From: Mucilaginibacter sabulilitoris
GTDB lineage: Bacteria > Bacteroidota > Bacteroidia > Sphingobacteriales > Sphingobacteriaceae
DNA length: 64,000 bases
Reading direction: 5' to 3'
Assembly: GCF_034262375.1 (NCBI RefSeq)
Contig: NZ_CP139558.1
Coordinates: forward strand, 5,022,001 to 5,086,000
Under the pieces are notes generated by a model that was not told the DNA's origin, ran no database searches, and worked only from the letters and a program-made list of their open reading frames with translations. Within the stretch, counting starts at the first letter, position 1, and the number at the start of each line of letters is the position of its first letter. The position numbers were made by a program, and so were the translations under genes. Positions 25,783 to 34,788 of this stretch are shown here, in pieces.

Positions 25783-25863
25783 TTTGCATATATTTATTGG
25801 CTGGTACATAAAACACTTCTTAAAATAAAGTGTTTGCCCATTGCGTTTAGCGTATTTACCCCT

Positions 25864-28416
25864 ATGCAAAAATTACATAAAGTTACCGCCTGCTGTTTAT
25901 TGTTTATTATGCTTTTTTCGTGTGCCGGTGTGCTGGCACAAACCAAAAAGAAAAAATCACGCTCAGTAAGGGATTCGCTCCGGGCGGCAATCCTATCGCG
26001 CGACTCCATGATGCGGTCGCTTAAACGGTCAGACACATCGGTAAATAACTTGCTGCAAAAGGTTGAATACTATACATCTTCCTTTAACCAGATCAAAACA
26101 AATCTCGCTAAACAACTCGATACGGTTGATATCAGTACGCAACTGCCCAGGTATGAAAAACGTATCGGCCTTATCAAATCATTAATTGACAATGATAAAT
26201 CGAGCACACTGCGTTATTTATATGCCATACGTGATATATTAACACGCAGCGATGACCAACTCGACCTATGGCAGGAAGAACTTGCTGATATCAATTCCAA
26301 GCTGATCCAGAACCAAACAGACCTTAATGCCATATCGCAAGACAGTGTTTTAAAGATCCTGCCGGCCGACAGTTCGCTGGCCACTACCTTCCTGATACAG
26401 AAAATAGCTATCGACAGCAAGTACCACCGGTTGGATACGGTTAATAAAAAGCTGATGGTAAAAATAGGTCTGCTGCAAAACCGTACATCATCGGTATACA
26501 TATCTATACTTGACTTAAAAGATCAGATTGACCTTAAAATACGCGATTTCAGTATCAGGGCATTATCTGCCGAATACAGCGATATATGGGATATGAAAGC
26601 CGATGAAGGCAGTAATTTTGGAGAGGCGTTTTCAAAAACGGTCAATATGAACTCCAAGCTTTTCAGCTTTTTTGTTGGGCGCGACATATTGATACACCTT
26701 TCCGGGTTATTGGTTTTATTAGGATTTTTGACATGGGTATATGCCAGTCGCAATAAAATACGCAAAACCAATGAGGCTTATGAAAATGTGTTTAGCCAGG
26801 CCAGTTATGTTATACATTACCCGCTTATCTCGTCGGTAATTATTGCTTTTACACTTGTACCCAATTTTTACGACCATCCGCCGGTAGTAGTGCTGGAAAC
26901 GTTTTTTGTGGTGCTGATAACAGCTTTACTTTACCTGGCCAGGAAAACCTGCACCAAACCGTTATTCAATTACCTTTTACTATTATTTATCATCACTAAT
27001 ATTTACTGTGTAAGCAACCTGTTTATACAGGTAACCAACGCCGATAGGATAGTTATTTTGTTACTCGGCCTCGCTTCTATTTTTATCAGTGTAAGGCTTC
27101 TGCCGGCTGTCCGGAAATCACCGGGTGATTTTTTACCTCATACCGGCATTGTACTTAAGTTTTTTATTCTGCTGCAGGTAATATCATTTATATGTAATGT
27201 GTTCGGGCGGTTTAGTATGGCCAAAATAATTGGTGTAACTGCCGTGCATAACCTGTGGCTGGCCATGGCCATGTATTACATAGTGCAAATGATTATGGAA
27301 GCCTTGTTTTTGCAGCTGGAAGCCAGCAAAAACAGCAGCAACCTGAGCTCTTATATCGATTTTCAGTTACTTAAAAATAAGTTCAGAAGCATACTTACCG
27401 TATTAACCAGTGTACTGTGGCTGGTTATGCTTACCCAAAACCTGAGTATTGAAGATGCGGTATTTACGCATATTGAAGACTTTTTAACAACCAACCGCAG
27501 CATTGGAGGCACCAACACCCAGTTCACTTTTCAAAGTGTGATCATATTTATAGCTGTGATCTGGCTTTCGTCTATAACCTCTAAAATCATCAGTTACCTG
27601 TATGATGTATCGGCCAGGCACAAACATGATATGGATGTGTTGAAAAAGAAAAACCGAACTTCTACCCTGTTGATCCGTATTGGCGTTATAGCCATTGGTT
27701 TTTTTCTGGCGGTGGCCGCATCTGGTGTACCTCTTGATAAAATTACCATCATCATCAGCGCGTTTGGTATAGGCATAGGCTTCGGTTTACAAAACATTGT
27801 GAACAACCTGGTTTCAGGTTTAATACTGGCCTTTGAAAAACCGGTTCAAGTGGGTGATATTATTGAAGTCGACAGCCGTTCGGGCACCATATTGGATATT
27901 GGCATACGCGCCAGCAAAATTGCCACCAGCGATGGCGCTGAAGTTATAATCCCCAACGGCGACCTGATTTCGCACCACGTAATTAACTGGACTCTAAGCA
28001 ATAACAACCGCCGGGTTGAACTGATTGTTGGTGTGGCCTATGGCACCAATATTGAAAAGGTTAAAGGCTTGCTCAATGGCGTGCTAAATGCCCATAACGA
28101 CATTATGACCACACCAGAACCATCTGTACTGCTGCATAACCTGAGTGAAAGCTCTGTAGATTTCCGCGTGCTTTTCTGGGCTGCTGATATTAATACCTGG
28201 TTAGGTCTTAAAAGCAGTGTACTGACAGATATTTATGATGTATTCAATAACGAGGGTATCGAAATACCATTCCCTCAGCAGGATGTGCATGTGCTGATGC
28301 CGCCAGATAGTCAGCTTACAGCCACACAGATTAAAGAGAAAGATCAGCAGGTAAAGAAGGTGAAAAGCACCGATACGGATGATACTAAATCAAATCCGCC
28401 GGATCAAGATCAGTAA
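25864..28416 (+). CDS. Large MscS-family mechanosensitive channel
   Basis: Tension-gated channel of the MscS superfamily, 850 residues. The frame opens at a TTG at 25834, but the ATG at 25864 (MQKLHKVTACCLLFIMLFSC) gives a clear signal peptide ending near GVLAQ. A long helical periplasmic domain (about 30-270) precedes about eleven membrane segments. The MscS pore and beta domain follow (FGIGIGFGLQNIVNNLVSGL near 645-665, then EKPVQVGDIIEVDS) and a C-terminal cytoplasmic vestibule. This resembles MscK/MscM-type large channels. The charged C-terminal tail overlaps the convergent glycosyltransferase gene by 32 bases. Confidence 0.93.
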   Translation: MQKLHKVTACCLLFIMLFSCAGVLAQTKKKKSRSVRDSLRAAILSRDSMMRSLKRSDTSVNNLLQKVEYYTSSFNQIKTNLAKQLDTVDISTQLPRYEKRIGLIKSLIDNDKSSTLRYLYAIRDILTRSDDQLDLWQEELADINSKLIQNQTDLNAISQDSVLKILPADSSLATTFLIQKIAIDSKYHRLDTVNKKLMVKIGLLQNRTSSVYISILDLKDQIDLKIRDFSIRALSAEYSDIWDMKADEGSNFGEAFSKTVNMNSKLFSFFVGRDILIHLSGLLVLLGFLTWVYASRNKIRKTNEAYENVFSQASYVIHYPLISSVIIAFTLVPNFYDHPPVVVLETFFVVLITALLYLARKTCTKPLFNYLLLLFIITNIYCVSNLFIQVTNADRIVILLLGLASIFISVRLLPAVRKSPGDFLPHTGIVLKFFILLQVISFICNVFGRFSMAKIIGVTAVHNLWLAMAMYYIVQMIMEALFLQLEASKNSSNLSSYIDFQLLKNKFRSILTVLTSVLWLVMLTQNLSIEDAVFTHIEDFLTTNRSIGGTNTQFTFQSVIIFIAVIWLSSITSKIISYLYDVSARHKHDMDVLKKKNRTSTLLIRIGVIAIGFFLAVAASGVPLDKITIIISAFGIGIGFGLQNIVNNLVSGLILAFEKPVQVGDIIEVDSRSGTILDIGIRASKIATSDGAEVIIPNGDLISHHVINWTLSNNNRRVELIVGVAYGTNIEKVKGLLNGVLNAHNDIMTTPEPSVLLHNLSESSVDFRVLFWAADINTWLGLKSSVLTDIYDVFNNEGIEIPFPQQDVHVLMPPDSQLTATQIKEKDQQVKKVKSTDTDDTKSNPPDQDQ

Positions 28417-29470
28417 ACCTGGTTTTCTTTTTAACAAAAAAGTTCCACACAATGCTGCCTTTGAACATGCCTTTCAGATTGTGCGTTATCCGTTTGGAGC
28501 TGTGCGTTTTTGGTGAAGCCTTTTTATCGCCGTTGCGCAGGTCCTTAACGCCATATCCTGATACCCGGATGCCGAAAATGCTCAGTACAAAGTTTTGATG
28601 CGCACGGCTCACCGCCCAGGCATCTTTACGTTTACCTTCGGCCAAAAACCTCACAATGGCCAGCAGGTCCATCCAGAAACGGATCATGATCACAAAAAAA
28701 GCTTTCAGAAAAGGCAGGTTCTTTTTTAACAGCAGCAGGTTATTCCTGAAATTCAAGTAGGTTTTAAACGGGTTTTCGGCATTGAGTGTGCCTCCACCCA
28801 CATGATATATGGTTGATTGCGCACAATACATAACCTTGCAGCCCATATTTTTTAAGCGCCAGCAAAGGTCAATTTCTTCCATGTGTGCAAAAAAGTATTC
28901 ATCAAAGCCACCGGCTTCGTCCCAGTATTTCTTTTTAATAAATAAGGATGCACCCGATGCCCAGAATATTTCGCCCGATTGTTCGTATTGCCCCAAATCG
29001 TGCTCAACCTCATAAAACATACGGCCCCTGCAAAACGGATAACCGAAGCTGTCAATAAACCCGCCGGCAGCCCCGGCGTGTTCAAACTGGTCTTTTTGCG
29101 CGTATGACAATATTTTGGGCGCGGCGGCAGCAACTAGTGCATCGCTTTCCATTAAAGCAATTACAGGCTCAATCCAGCCCGGCACTACTTCAACATCAGA
29201 GTTGAGCAAAATATAGTAATCGGCATCTACCTGGCTGAGTACACGATTATAACCACCGGTAAAGCCATAATTGCGGTCGTTTTGTATAACCTTTATACAC
29301 GGATAGTTCTCCTTTATAAAAGCGACAGAATCATCGGACGAAGCATTGTCCCCGATAACTATTTCCAGCCCCGGCCATGTTGATGCCAAAACAGAAGGAA
29401 GAAATTGCTTGAGGTATTTAACGCCGTTCCAGTTTAATATAACTACAGCAACTTTTGGTGTATCAATCAT
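28385..29470 (-). CDS. Glycosyltransferase family 2
   Basis: Inverting GT-A fold glycosyltransferase, 361 residues. The nucleotide-sugar site is marked by VAVVILNWNGVKYLKQFLPS at the start, GDNASSDDS near 40, and the metal-binding LLNSDVEV near 95-102. The acidic FFAHMEEIDLCWRLKNMG near 197-214 is typical of rhamnosyl-like GT2 enzymes. Hydrophobic stretches near 255-280 suggest membrane association. Its start overlaps the acyltransferase stop by 4 bases, so both act probably in envelope glycolipid assembly. The acceptor is unknown. Confidence 0.9.
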   Translation of the reverse strand: MIDTPKVAVVILNWNGVKYLKQFLPSVLASTWPGLEIVIGDNASSDDSVAFIKENYPCIKVIQNDRNYGFTGGYNRVLSQVDADYYILLNSDVEVVPGWIEPVIALMESDALVAAAAPKILSYAQKDQFEHAGAAGGFIDSFGYPFCRGRMFYEVEHDLGQYEQSGEIFWASGASLFIKKKYWDEAGGFDEYFFAHMEEIDLCWRLKNMGCKVMYCAQSTIYHVGGGTLNAENPFKTYLNFRNNLLLLKKNLPFLKAFFVIMIRFWMDLLAIVRFLAEGKRKDAWAVSRAHQNFVLSIFGIRVSGYGVKDLRNGDKKASPKTHSSKRITHNLKGMFKGSIVWNFFVKKKTRFTDLDPADLI

Positions 29471-30351
29471 TTATGTGTGTCCTCCGGCTTAAACTTCCAC
29501 CTCCGGTGAGACCATAGCCAATATTGCGGCTCCCTCCTAATCATCCCTTCCAGGTATTGCACATGCACGTCTGTTATCTCATGCTCGGCGGTTTGTTTGG
29601 GGGTTTCAGTTAAGGGAATCAAAGTATAATTATAATAGCCTCTTTTTACGCGTTTCATATCGTAAAACACCACGGCAGCGTCAATAGCTTTTGATATTTT
29701 TTCGATGCCCAAAAATACGGCAGTTGGTTGATTTAAAAAATTAGTAAAGTAATTTACTTCGTGCATCACCGGGGTTTGGTCGCCAACCAATACACTCACG
29801 GTTAGTTCATTCCTGTACTCAACCATTTTACGCATGGTTTGTTTCATAGCCACCGGCTGCCCGCCAAAACGCGAACGCACCTTGATAAAAAAATCATTAA
29901 ATATGGCATTTGATAATGGTTTATACACGATCATGAACCGTTTATCAGTAACAAAATTGAAATTAAGGGCGGCCATTTCCCAGTTGCAATAATGCCCGGC
30001 AACTGCTATAATGCTTTTTCCTTTGGCAAAATACTCATGCACCAGCTCGGAGTTGGTTGCTACCACACGGCGCTGGATCTGTTTCTCAGATATGGTGATC
30101 ATTTTTACCGTTTCCACTATCAGGTCGGCAAGATAGCGGTAATATTTAAATTCAATATCGTGGCGCTCTTTTGCTGTTTTTTCGGGGAAGGCATTGGCTA
30201 GGTTCTGCTGTACAACATCCCTGCGATAACGCACCAAATAATAAATAATAACGAATAAAATATCAGCGATAAGGTACAGAAACCAAAAGGGAAGTAGCGA
30301 TATCAGGTATAAAAAAAATATCCCTAACCTTAAAAACCCTTTTTTTATCAT
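29467..30351 (-). CDS. Lysophospholipid / lipid A-type acyltransferase
   Basis: Inner-membrane acyltransferase of the LpxL/HtrB group, which adds secondary acyl chains to lipid A or related glycolipids. The frame could begin at TTG 30375, but the ATG at 30349-30351 (MIKKGFLRLGIFFLYLISLL) opens straight into the membrane anchor. The catalytic HX4E motif appears as GHYCNWE near 130, and RRWKFKPED-type C-terminal residues are present. The result is 294 residues, the family's typical length. It is coupled to the GT2 gene by a 4-base overlap and is divergent from wbqC. Confidence 0.9.
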   Translation of the reverse strand: MIKKGFLRLGIFFLYLISLLPFWFLYLIADILFVIIYYLVRYRRDVVQQNLANAFPEKTAKERHDIEFKYYRYLADLIVETVKMITISEKQIQRRVVATNSELVHEYFAKGKSIIAVAGHYCNWEMAALNFNFVTDKRFMIVYKPLSNAIFNDFFIKVRSRFGGQPVAMKQTMRKMVEYRNELTVSVLVGDQTPVMHEVNYFTNFLNQPTAVFLGIEKISKAIDAAVVFYDMKRVKRGYYNYTLIPLTETPKQTAEHEITDVHVQYLEGMIRREPQYWLWSHRRWKFKPEDTHK

Positions 30352-30386
30352 TATTTTAACCAATTTTGAGCACAAACATAAAATAT

Positions 30387-31004
30387 ATGATTGAAAAAGG
30401 TGCTGTGTTCCCTATGTTTTATCTTCCGCCGGTTGAGTATTTTGTACAATTAAATACTTATAAACCTGATATTCTGATAGAAAGAGAAGAACACTTTCCA
30501 AAACAAACTTACCGCAACCGCGCCAATATTTACTCGCCCGATGGCTCGTTGGCATTGGTGGTGCCGGTTATTAAAGGTTCAAAAAATCACACGAAAGTTA
30601 AAGATGTTAAAATAAGCTACGATTTTGAGTGGCAGCGTTTACACTGGCAAAGCCTGGGCGCCTGCTACCGCAGATCGGCATATTTTGAATATTATGAAGA
30701 CGATTTCGCGGCGTTTTACCAAAAACAAAAACAAACCACTTATCTTTTTGATTATAACGATGAGCTTTTAAAACTCCTGCTAAAACTGCTCAAAATTAAA
30801 ACAGAAATAAATTACAGCGAAGAATATCACGCTGACTATACATCGGTGCCTGATTTCAGAACATCAATACATCCTAAAAAAGAAACTCAATTGCAGCAAA
30901 AACCTTATTTTCAGGTTTTTGAAGACCGAAACGGGTTCCTGAAAAATTTGAGTATTGTTGATCTGTTATTTAACCAGGGGCCTCAAAGTATTAATTATTT
31001 ATAA
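30387..31004 (+). CDS. WbqC-like family protein
   Basis: Member of the WbqC family, found in O-antigen and surface-polysaccharide loci and also scattered in Bacteroidota chromosomes. Biochemical role not firmly known. The frame opens with TTG at 30366; the first ATG is at 30387 (MIEKGAVFPMFYLPPVEYFV), giving 205 residues. Recognisable segments are PKQTYRNRANIYSPDGSLAL and the C-terminal ending FNQGPQSINYL. Its stop abuts the corA ATG, so the two are coupled. The nearby divergent acyltransferase and GT2 suggest an envelope link. Confidence 0.85.
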   Translation: MIEKGAVFPMFYLPPVEYFVQLNTYKPDILIEREEHFPKQTYRNRANIYSPDGSLALVVPVIKGSKNHTKVKDVKISYDFEWQRLHWQSLGACYRRSAYFEYYEDDFAAFYQKQKQTTYLFDYNDELLKLLLKLLKIKTEINYSEEYHADYTSVPDFRTSIHPKKETQLQQKPYFQVFEDRNGFLKNLSIVDLLFNQGPQSINYL

Positions 31005-32138
31005 ATGGACGGCAGGATAAAACGCGTACGTTATAAGGTTCGCAAACGTCAGGGTAACGTTGGCGACCAGCCGGGGTTAGTAATAATTCCCGAAGGAGCG
31101 CTTAAACCCCATATCGCAATATTTTCCTACAATAAAGATGAACTCCTGACATCGGAGGGCAAGGATATTAAGGTTATACTTGATCAGTTCAAAAAATGTG
31201 ACAGGCGCATTAAATGGTCGCATTGGATAAAGATCAATGGCCTGGGAGACGCCAAGCTGATAGATGAAATAGGTACGCATTTAAACATAAATCCTCTAGT
31301 GCTGGAAGATATAGCCAATACGCACCAGCGCCCTAAGTTTGATGAGTATGAAGACTATGCCTTCTGTACAAGCCGCATGGTTCACTTTAACAATGATGAT
31401 GAACTGATAAACAATCAGTTTTCGGCTATAATTAAAGACAACCTGATCATCAGTTTTGAGGAAGATCATGAAGAGTATTTTGAAGCGGTAAAAACACGCC
31501 TTAAAGCAGGAAAAGGAGCCATACGTACCGCAGGGCCCGGCTACATGTGCTATGCGCTTACAGACACCATTATTGATAATTACTTTATGCTGCTGGCCCA
31601 GATTGGTGATAAGCTGGACGCCATTGAGGATAAAGTTTATAGCGATGCTGATAAAAGCATCATGTTTAACTCACAGCAGATTAAGCGTACACTCATCATT
31701 GTACGCCGGGCAAGCTGGCCCGAGCGGGACAAGATCAATGATATGATCCGTTCGGAAAGCCCGCTGATAACCTCCGAGGTAAAAATCTTTTTGCGCGATG
31801 CTTATGATCATTGTATACAGGCCATGGACCTGATTGAAAATTATAAAGAGGTAACTTCCAGCATTATTGACCTGTACTTGTCAATGGTAAGCAACCGTAT
31901 GAACGAGATCATGAAGGTGCTCACCATTATATCGGTAATATTTATTCCGCTGACTTTTATTGCCGGAATTTACGGGATGAACTTTTCCCGCCAGGACGAT
32001 CACGGGCATACCCTGCCTGATAACATGCCCGAACTTTACTGGCACCACGGCTATGTTTACGCGCTAATATTTATGTTTTTAATAGCCATTATACAGGTAA
32101 TAGTATTCTGGCGAAAAGGCTGGTTTAATAAGTTATAA
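31005..32138 (+). CDS. corA: CorA-type magnesium/cobalt transporter
   Basis: Pentameric Mg2+ channel of the CorA family. The 377-residue protein has a large cytoplasmic N-terminal domain and two C-terminal membrane helices (about 307-327 and 347-367), joined by the signature GMNF loop (AGIYGMNFSRQDDHGH). The segment MPELYWHHGY after it is typical. It begins directly after the wbqC stop with no spacer. It complements mgtE at 19 kb. Confidence 0.95.
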   Translation: MDGRIKRVRYKVRKRQGNVGDQPGLVIIPEGALKPHIAIFSYNKDELLTSEGKDIKVILDQFKKCDRRIKWSHWIKINGLGDAKLIDEIGTHLNINPLVLEDIANTHQRPKFDEYEDYAFCTSRMVHFNNDDELINNQFSAIIKDNLIISFEEDHEEYFEAVKTRLKAGKGAIRTAGPGYMCYALTDTIIDNYFMLLAQIGDKLDAIEDKVYSDADKSIMFNSQQIKRTLIIVRRASWPERDKINDMIRSESPLITSEVKIFLRDAYDHCIQAMDLIENYKEVTSSIIDLYLSMVSNRMNEIMKVLTIISVIFIPLTFIAGIYGMNFSRQDDHGHTLPDNMPELYWHHGYVYALIFMFLIAIIQVIVFWRKGWFNKL

Positions 32139-32213
32139 GTTAATATAGAATTATGACGTGGTTTTTGCGCACGCCTCCTCAGCAGGTCCGGGATAACAAG
32201 GCCCGTAAAGATG

Positions 32214-32299
32214 TCATTGCGAGGAGGTACGACGAAGCAATCGCGAACGCCATTTCTCTTAGCGCAAGGTCTGCGATTGCCACGCTACGCCCGCAATGA
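32214..32299. repeat. REP-like hairpin between corA and msrA
   Basis: TCATTGCGAGGAGGTACGAC... and GCAATCGC (32214-32244) are mirrored by GCGATTGC and CGCAATGA (32273-32299). This is the dispersed TCATTGCGAGGAGG type of repeat. It lies between convergent genes and may end both transcripts. Confidence 0.7.
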
Positions 32300-32311
32300 T
32301 ATTTTTGTAAA

Positions 32312-32959
32312 TTAATTCTTAAACTCCGGCTTCAAATCTCTAGCCATTGCTTTTCTGAATTTCATCACTTTGGGTTCCGATACGTGCTCAATGTAGGGAT
32401 TGTCGCCATGTGTTCTGTAATAACCCTGATGATAGGTTTCCGCAGGGTAAAAGGCATTAAACGGAACTATTTGGGTCACTATAGGGTTATGGTAATGCTT
32501 TGATTCATTAACCCTTTTAACAGTGGCCTGTAAAATGTTCTTTTCTTGCGGTGTGCGGTAAAAGGCAATGGAGCGATAATCTGTACCTTCATCGGGACCC
32601 TGGCGATTTAGGGTAGTAGGATCATGCGCGAAGAAAAAACCTTCGGCCAGTTTTTCATAGGTCACAATTTTGGGGTCGTAATAAACCTGCACTGTTTCGG
32701 CGTGATTTGTATTTTGCGAGCTTACTTCCTGGTAGGTTGGGTTTTTAGTATTGCCACCGGCATATCCTGAAACTACCTTATTTACTCCCTTCAGTTCGGC
32801 CAGGGCCTCGCTCATGCTCCAGAAACAGCCGCCCCCGAAAGTGGCTACGGCCTCCCCTGCTTTAGGTTTAGGCAATGCAGCAAACTTATCAGATGACTGT
32901 CCATCGGCGCAGCCGACAAATAAAAAGGCGGCTACGACATATAAGATCAACTTTTTCAT
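32312..32959 (-). CDS. msrA: Peptide methionine sulfoxide reductase MsrA, predicted lipoprotein
   Basis: Reduces methionine-S-sulfoxide in proteins. The 215-residue protein has the catalytic C45 in GGGCFW, with ALAELKGVNKVVSGYAGG just after and the family EVSSQNTNHAETVQVYYDP segment. Unlike cytoplasmic MsrA, it starts with a lipoprotein signal whose lipobox is FVGC (C17). It is therefore probably anchored in the periplasm or outer membrane and repairs envelope proteins. The reducing partner is not seen. Monocistronic, convergent with corA. Confidence 0.93.
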   Translation of the reverse strand: MKKLILYVVAAFLFVGCADGQSSDKFAALPKPKAGEAVATFGGGCFWSMSEALAELKGVNKVVSGYAGGNTKNPTYQEVSSQNTNHAETVQVYYDPKIVTYEKLAEGFFFAHDPTTLNRQGPDEGTDYRSIAFYRTPQEKNILQATVKRVNESKHYHNPIVTQIVPFNAFYPAETYHQGYYRTHGDNPYIEHVSEPKVMKFRKAMARDLKPEFKN

Positions 32960-33059
32960 AATTATAATGATTTGTACTTTTAGTCGTATTTACGCAATAA
33001 ACCTTTCAGCCGGATGGTCATTAATAAGTAATCTTAAAGTCTCTCCCCTCGGGCTGGCG

Positions 33060-33299
33060 CTAACCTTGTTTGAGCGACCTTTTTACCATAACCAATATTT
33101 CACTGAGCCCATTGGTTTTGATCTCGAACGTGGTTGATAGCAGCATGCCCATTTTATCCTTCGTAAAACCTTTACCCGACATCCATTCCAGGTAATAAAC
33201 AGGTAAATCGGCTATAATGGTGCCTTTATATTTGCCATAAGGCATTCTGGTTTGTACAATATCTATCAGTATTTTAGAATCGGGCTGTAAGTTTTCCAC
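33060..33299 (-). CDS. DUF3820 family small protein
   Basis: Small protein of the DUF3820 family, function unknown. The core motif MPYGKYKGTIIADLPVYYLE is unmistakable. The frame runs back to a TTG at 33329 without an ATG upstream of the core. The GTG at 33297-33299 (read as MENLQPDSKILIDIVQTR) agrees better with family starts and gives 79 residues. No signal peptide or membrane helix. It lies between msrA and the metallo-beta-lactamase-fold gene on the same strand, without clear functional ties. Confidence 0.78.
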   Translation of the reverse strand: MENLQPDSKILIDIVQTRMPYGKYKGTIIADLPVYYLEWMSGKGFTKDKMGMLLSTTFEIKTNGLSEILVMVKRSLKQG

Positions 33300-33347
33300 C
33301 CTGTAAAGGTAAAATTTACCATTGACCAATAAAGCCGAATTTTAATA

Positions 33348-34304
33348 TTAATCAGTTGTGACAACGGATAACTTTTGCAACTGACGCATGATCAGGAAAC
33401 CGGCCAATACAGACGCAGTGGCAATAATGGCTTTAAACCCAATACTGCTTATAAAAGGAGGCACATAAGTTACGCCGGTTTCATTAGCCACAGCAGGGTG
33501 TTCCACATATCTTCCATGATGTGGTACAGCTGCACTTTCAAAAGTATCGGCAAGTTCGGTCATCGCATCTTGCAGTTCACGACCGCGCATGGCCGGGCCA
33601 TGACCGGATGCTAATGCCTTTGGATTAAGTTTGGCTATTTTACGTACCGAGGCAGCAGCGGCAGTCCAATCCGTGGTAAAATATTGTGGCGGACCTGTTA
33701 GCTTTTTGATATAATTTAGTTCACAAAAGACTGATTCTGTTTGGGTGGTAGCCACCGCGTCGCCCGCTATAATGGTGGCGTTTACAGGTAAAAATAAAGA
33801 TATATGACCAGGCGAATGCCCGGGGGTTTCTATTATTTTCCATTCGGGCAACTCAGGTATCCCTTCATCCACATTAATAACCCGGATTTTGCGACGGATA
33901 TTGATTGGTTTCACCGGGAAAAACACCGATGTCAAACTCATCAGCCCTCCTCCCACAAACGGATCAGTTGGCGGATAAGAAGAGCGGCCGGTTAAATAAG
34001 GTAATTCAAGCGGGTGGGCATAAACCGGCACATCCCAATACCGCAAAAGCTCCTGTAAGCCCCCGGCATGATCTGCATGACCATGGGTAAGTATAATAGC
34101 CGATGGCTTGGTACCTGGGCCAAAAAGGGCTTCGGCCATAGCTATAATTTTCTTTGAAGATCCCTTTAGCCCGGCATCAACCAATACCCAGCCTTTTGCC
34201 GAACCGGGGCGGTTAGCAATCATATATACATTCACAAATAACAATCTTGTACCCCACACCCGTTGTGCTACCTGGAAATACTTTGAGCTAAGAAGTCTGT
34301 TCAT
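33348..34304 (-). CDS. Metallo-beta-lactamase-fold hydrolase with C-terminal membrane anchor
   Basis: Binuclear zinc hydrolase of the MBL superfamily. The 318-residue protein has the metal motif HGHADH at about 74-79, a second His in ETPGHSPGHISLFLP and an Asp in IAGDAV. The last 40 residues carry one hydrophobic helix (IGFKAIIATASVLAGFLIM) near the end, suggesting a membrane-tethered enzyme. Substrate is unknown; glyoxalase II-like or lactonase-like activities are possible. Codon use matches its neighbours. Confidence 0.88.
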   Translation of the reverse strand: MNRLLSSKYFQVAQRVWGTRLLFVNVYMIANRPGSAKGWVLVDAGLKGSSKKIIAMAEALFGPGTKPSAIILTHGHADHAGGLQELLRYWDVPVYAHPLELPYLTGRSSYPPTDPFVGGGLMSLTSVFFPVKPINIRRKIRVINVDEGIPELPEWKIIETPGHSPGHISLFLPVNATIIAGDAVATTQTESVFCELNYIKKLTGPPQYFTTDWTAAAASVRKIAKLNPKALASGHGPAMRGRELQDAMTELADTFESAAVPHHGRYVEHPAVANETGVTYVPPFISSIGFKAIIATASVLAGFLIMRQLQKLSVVTTD

Positions 34305-34467
34305 TCGGTTTACTAATTATTAACAGAACAACAAGGCAATGTTAAAAGTTTTATCGTCAGTTAGTTTACTATAAATTAAAAAAAAGCGACCGATTGTTAT
34401 CGTTACGCTTACAAACAAATAAAACACAAACGCCCTAAACCTGTTAGGTACTAAAAGATTAGAGACA

Positions 34468-34701
34468 ATGGAAGAATTATTGAATGCAAAACTTACCGGT
34501 ACCGACAGCGCGATTGACGGCACCATCCAGGCCATAACCTATCCAAATTTTAATAATGCTTATGAATTTAAGTCGACCGATGGAACACTGCACCTGATCA
34601 TTGCTAAAGAAGCCGACGGCCAGTGGATCAGGCTCACCGGTACGGAACCTTACCTATCAAGCTGGATTGATGAGCTGGCAGAGCAGGTAAAAATGAAATA
34701 A
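34468..34701 (+). CDS. Unrecognised 77-residue protein
   Basis: Small protein with no family I recognise. It starts at an ATG (MEELLNAKLTGTDSAIDGTI), appears as a compact alpha/beta domain ending in a helix (SSWIDELAEQVKMK), and has no signal peptide. A strong hairpin terminator lies 30 bases beyond its stop, which supports transcription as a real unit. An opposite-strand frame (34320-34535) overlaps it but has poor composition. Function unknown. Confidence 0.7.
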   Translation: MEELLNAKLTGTDSAIDGTIQAITYPNFNNAYEFKSTDGTLHLIIAKEADGQWIRLTGTEPYLSSWIDELAEQVKMK

Positions 34702-34730
34702 ACACGCCGGCAAAATAAAGGGGTATTAAA

Positions 34731-34769
34731 ACAAAACAGCCAGGATGATAAACACCCTGGCTGTTTTGT
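34731..34769. terminator. Bidirectional terminator hairpin
   Basis: ACAAAACAGCCAGG (34731-34744) pairs perfectly over 14 bp with CCTGGCTGTTTTGT (34756-34769), with T-rich sequence on both sides. It separates the 77-residue gene from the end of the uronate operon. Confidence 0.85.
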
Positions 34770-34788
34770 TTTAATATTAATAAGCTGA

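Noticed and set aside
34320..34535. Minus-strand frame of 71 codons opposite the 77-residue gene
   Set aside because: Composition is poor and the overlapping plus-strand gene has better coding character plus its own terminator.
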